NCBI GenBank assembly: GCA_029721435.1
Contig: CM056573.1
Location: 150,743,947-150,807,946 of the forward strand
DNA from: Gymnothorax reevesii
Lineage: Eukaryota > Chordata > Actinopteri > Anguilliformes > Muraenidae
Direction of reading: 5' to 3'
DNA length: 64,000 nucleotides
Part shown: positions 60,176 through 64,000 of the stretch, piece after piece
Numbering within the stretch: the stretch's first letter is position 1
How the letters are laid out: each line of letters begins with the position of its first letter
Made by a program: the position numbers and the translations under genes
The notes under the pieces: generated by a model
The model's input: the letters and a program-made list of their open reading frames with translations, nothing else
The model's database searches: none
What the model was told of the DNA's origin: nothing

Positions 60176-61904
60176 TAATATTTGCATGTCATAACATATG
60201 TATCTTACTATACGCCATAGAATATCAAGAGATTCTGTTGTGGAATTTTTAAATGAATGCCCATTAAAATTGATACTGTGTAATATGCCAATGCAGACAA
60301 TTGGATGGGGGGATCATGTTTGAGGGCTGATAATTCCGGCAAATCAAAGTATTTGTCAAAAGTTACCATTCAATAGCATAACTCATCGATCCTATTATAA
60401 AATTTTAAAACATGAAAAGATTCCATTGTGGAATTTTAAAATAAATGGCCATCAAATTTGGGACTGTTTAATGTGTCAAAGCAGGCAATTGAATGGGGGG
60501 TGCATACTTGAGGGCCTGTAGTTCCTGTGAATGAAGCAGTTTGTAAAAAGTACCTCTTGCTTACTACAGGTTGTAGTATCAACTCACTGAATATGAAAAT
60601 AATCGGTGCCAAACTTATTGAATAAATGGCTATCAAATCAGGAACTATTGTAATGTGTGAATGGAGATGACTGATTGGGGTACCATGTTTGAGAGCCTGT
60701 AATTCCTGTAAATCAAAACTTATGTGAAAAATAACAATTCCTGACCATGCTACATGCACTGTAATATAAATTGACTGAATATGAAGAGATTCTATGATGG
60801 GATTATGAAAAAAATGGGCATCAATGTCGGAACTGTTGCAGTGTGCGAAAAGAGATGATTGAATGTGGGGCCACGTTTCAGGGTCTGTAATTCCTGCAAA
60901 TACAAAACTTTTAGAAAAATAACAGTTGCTTGCTGCACTACATCCTTTGTATTATTATAAAAACCTGAATATAGAGATTCCAATGTAGAAATATTAAATA
61001 AATGGCCATTGAATTTTGTTACTCTTGCAATGTACGCATGTAGACAGTTGAAATGGGGGTGATTTTTGAGGGCCTGTAATTTCTGCAAGTCAAGAAGTTT
61101 GTGGAATATAACACCTCCTTTACAAGCTTCATGTATTCTTGTACAAGCACATTGAAAATGAAAAGATTCCATGGCGGAATTATTAAAGAAATGGCAATCA
61201 AATTAGCCACTTTGCAGTGTGAGAATGAAGACAATGGAATGGGTGACCATGAATTAAATTCAATGGATGACTGTTTTAGTTCCAATAATTTGTCAAAAAG
61301 AACTTGCACAGAATATTACTTGTAATAGTTTACGTCAAGTGTCGGCCTAATGTACCGGAAATTTTTGAATCAATGTGCATCACCTGAAGTATTTTGTACT
61401 GCCTTGATTGAAAAAAAAAAATGCGTTAGCTTGAACTTGCCTTACTCGATCCTGCGGCCCACCGACATTTGATGGTTTTTTTTACAAACACATTTGTAAT
61501 TGTATGTTTTCATCAAACTATTCATTTGTCTTCTGAGGTGTATTTAACCTCTTAACCTTCCCCTTCACCAGAAATATCCATGTATGGCTTGCAAAACAAA
61601 ATAACCTTGAGCATATTGTTTAATTTTCACTTATGCAAATTATTTCAAGTTATATAATCTTACAGACCGAATAAGTCAATGATAGAATTAGATATCTCCA
61701 ACTTAAGTACCTGAACATAAGTGTTTTATTTATTTCAAAATTATTTTCTTGACCTAAACCATAAACATGAAAGAAAAGAGATTGGACTAATTTGCTCGCC
61801 GAATAAATGGTTAGTTTTTGCGACCATTTGTTCATAATTTCACCAGTGAAGAACCCAACACTTCTCCGTTTTGATGTTACTTTTTAAAAATTTTATTATG
61901 CTGT
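60176..61904. repeat. diverged units and unique tail of block B (left palindrome arm)
   Basis: Five diverged units (markers about 60319, 60507, 60688, 60876 and 61065) are followed by a unique tail of about 640 bp. All of this reappears as a reverse complement at 61965-63690 with about 1-2 % differences. Short frames such as 61019-61309 (minus) have mirror twins in the other arm (62559-62849, plus), a result of the palindrome. Confidence 0.92.
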
Positions 61905-61964
61905 TGTGCATGAATGCCATGAACAATAAAATTTTCACATGCATGCTCTAAAATTCATAAAAAT
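61905..61964. repeat. 60-bp loop of the giant palindrome
   Basis: This is the only stretch at the symmetry centre that is not mirrored. It lies between CTGT at 61901-61904 and ACAG at 61965-61968. It contains AACAATAAAATTTTCACA and ACATGCATGCTC. Its reverse complement, diverged, follows the tail of block A. Confidence 0.9.
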
Positions 61965-64000
61965 ACAGCATAATAAAATTTTTAAAAAGTAACATCAAGA
62001 CGGAGAAGTGTTGGGTTCTTCATTGGTGAAATTATGAACAAATGGTCGCAAAAACTAACCATTTATTCGGCGAGCAAATTAGTCCAATCTCTTTTCTTTC
62101 ATGTTTATGTTTAGGTCAAGAAAATAATTTTGAAATAAATAAAACACTTATGTTCAGGTACTTAAGTTGAAGATATCTAATTCTATCATTGACTTATTCG
62201 GTCTGTAAGATTATATAACTTGAAATAATTTGCATAAGTGAAAATTAAACAATATGCTCAAGGTTATTTTGTTTTGCAAGCCATACATGGATATTTCTGG
62301 TGAAGGGGAAGGTTAAGAGGTTAAATACACCTCAGAAGACAAATGAATAGTTTGATGAAAACATACAATTACAAATGTGTTTGTAAAAAAAACCATCAAA
62401 TGTCGGTGGGCCGCAGGATCGAGTAAGGCAAGTTCAAGCTAACGCATTTTTTTTTTTCAATCACGGCAGTACAAAATACTTCAGGTGATGCACATTGATT
62501 CAAAAATTTCCGGTACATTAGGCCGACACTTGACGTAAACTATTACAAGTAATATTCTGTGCAAGTTCTTTTTGACAAATTATTGGTACTAAAACAGTCA
62601 TCCATTGAATTTAATTCATGGTCACCCATTCCATTGTCTTCATTCTCACACTGCAAAGTGGCTAATTTGATTGCCATTTCTTTAATAATTCCGCCATGGA
62701 ATCTTTTCATTTTCAATGTGCTTGTACAAGAATACATGAAGCTTGTAAAGGAGGTGTTATATTCCACAAACTTCTTGACTTGCAGAAATTACAGGCCCTC
62801 AAAAATCACCCCCATTTCAACTGTCTACATGCGTACATTGCAAGAGTAACAAAATTCAATGGCCATTTATTTAATATTTCTACACTGGAATCTCTATATT
62901 CAGGTTTTTATAATAATACAAAGAATGTAGTGCGGCAAGCAACTGTTATTCTTCTAAAAGTTTTGTATTTGCAGGAATTACAGACCCTGAAACGTGGCCC
63001 CACATTCAATCATCTCTTTTCGCACACTGCAACAGTTCCGACATTGATGCCCATTTTTTTCATAATCCCATCATAGAATCTCTTCATATTCAGTCAATTT
63101 ATATTACAGTGCATGTAGCATGGTCAGGAATTGTTATTTTTCACATAAGTTTTGATTTACAGGAATTACAGGCTCTCAAACATGGTACCCCAATCAGTCA
63201 TCTCCATTCACACATTACAATAGTTCCTGATTTGATAGCCATTTATTCAATAAGTTTGGCACCGATTCTTTTCATATTCAGTGAGTTGATACTACAACCT
63301 GTAGTAAGCAAGAGGTACTTTTTACAAACTGCTTCATTCACAGGAACTACAGGCCCTCAAGTATGCACCCCCCATTCAATTGCCTGCTTTGACACATTAA
63401 ACAGTCCCAAATTTGACGGCCATTTATTTTAAAATTCCACAATGGAATCTTTTCATGTTTTAAAATTTTATAATAGGATCGATGAGTTATGCTATTGAAT
63501 GGTAACTTTTGACAAATACTTTGATTTGCCGGAATTATCAGCCCTCAAACATGATCCCCCCATCCAATTGTCTGCATTGGCATATTACACAGTATCAATT
63601 TTAATGGGCATTCATTTAAAAATTCCACAACAGAATCTCTTGATATTCTATGGCGTATAGTAAGATACATATGTTATGACATGCAAATATTACTTTTCTC
63701 TAACTATTTGATTTGCAGGAAATAGAGGTCCGCAAGTATGACGCCCCCATCCAATTTTCTGCATTCCCACATTGCACAGTATCAACTTTGAAGGCCATTT
63801 ATTAAAAATTTCCACCACAGAATCTGTTCATATTAGGTGGGCTAATAGTAGGATCCCTTTACTATCATAATCAAGTGTTACTTTTTTCTAACTATTTGAT
63901 TTGCAGGAAATAGAGGTCCGCAAGTATGACGCCCCCATCCAATTTTCTGCATTCACACATTGCACAGTATCAACTTTGAAGGCCATTTATTAAAAATTTC
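61965..64000. repeat. right palindrome arm: reverse complement of block B, running off the window
   Basis: Positions map approximately as x to 123869 minus x onto the left arm. Tail and diverged units are nearly identical to the left arm. From about 63690 the homogeneous 188-bp units begin, in reverse orientation, and continue to the window end. The arm is therefore at least 2.0 kb, and would be about 4.4 kb if symmetrical with the left arm. Confidence 0.92.

Noticed and set aside
61905..61964. Palindrome as a sequencing-adapter hairpin artefact
   Set aside because: The loop is native-looking AT-rich sequence, the arms differ at scattered bases, and a diverged copy of the tail plus loop exists at 52 kb. 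An assembly error at the array level is still possible, so long-read spanning is listed as a check.
61019..63432. Mirror-image open frames of 96, 126 and 107 codons in the palindrome arms as protein genes
   Set aside because: They occur on both arms only because the DNA is mirrored, start and stop arbitrarily within tandem units, and show no known domain. The repeat structure explains them.
1..64000. tRNA or rRNA genes
   Set aside because: I saw no stretch with convincing A/B boxes and cloverleaf pairing, or rRNA similarity. The tRNA-like match at 8974-8992 is a retrotransposon primer site.

Overview
The window looks like nuclear DNA of a ray-finned fish, most likely a teleost. It is AT-rich, has spliced genes with GT/AG introns, and carries a fish-type mix of mobile DNA: Tc1/mariner, hAT, piggyBac and Harbinger remnants, L1, L2 and CR1-like LINEs, and Ty3/gypsy and retroviral LTRs. 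The species cannot be named from the sequence. There are no operons, ribosome binding sites or CRISPR arrays.

The only host protein family I can identify is a tandem cluster of apolipoprotein A-IV genes, all on the + strand. (1) An intact apoa4 gene lies at about 16.93-18.8 kb. It has a conserved proximal promoter, a short 5' UTR exon and three coding exons, and encodes a 255-residue secreted protein made of proline-punctuated amphipathic repeats. (2) A 5'-truncated, frameshifted copy lies at 25.7-27.85 kb (pseudogene). (3) A third copy spans 39.85-47.8 kb. It keeps the promoter, signal peptide and splice sites, but a nonsense codon falls 18 codons before the ancestral stop. Its signal-peptide intron has grown to 6.7 kb through an approximately 4.55 kb nested insertion that copy 2 lacks. 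Copies 2 and 3 are sister duplicates, because they share intron and 3' flank sequence.

Layout: 0-5.8 kb is gene-free unique and simple sequence. 5.8-9.5 kb is a deleted Ty3/gypsy element on the - strand with both LTRs. 9.5-11.2 kb is an L1 3' fragment. 11-15 kb is GT-rich and degenerate repeat sequence. 15-16 kb is a CR1-like LINE. 16.9-18.8 kb is apoa4. 19.5-25.2 kb holds a Tc1 relic, two LINE 3' ends and a small inverted-repeat element. 25.7-27.9 kb is apoa4 copy 2. 28.3 kb is a piggyBac MITE. 30.2-32.9 kb is a LINE split by a hAT element with an exact 8-bp target duplication. 37.3-39.2 kb is a Tc1 deletion derivative with a retroviral solo LTR nested inside. 39.85-47.8 kb is apoa4 copy 3. 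48.2-50.6 kb holds a solo gypsy LTR, a Tc1 relic and a Harbinger-like relic.

The last 13 kb is the most unusual part. A tandem repeat with a very regular period of about 188 bp occurs in two blocks. Block A (50.65-52.67 kb) has seven units and a unique tail, and is followed by a nearly intact Tc1 element. Block B (57.5-61.9 kb) has about 14 homogeneous plus 5 diverged units and the same tail. After a 60-bp loop, block B is followed by its own reverse complement up to the window edge (61.97-64.0 kb). This makes a giant palindrome with repetitive arms, resembling the architecture of foldback-type transposons. The loop has opposite orientation in blocks A and B. I know of no named family that fits, and this is the best candidate here for something undescribed.
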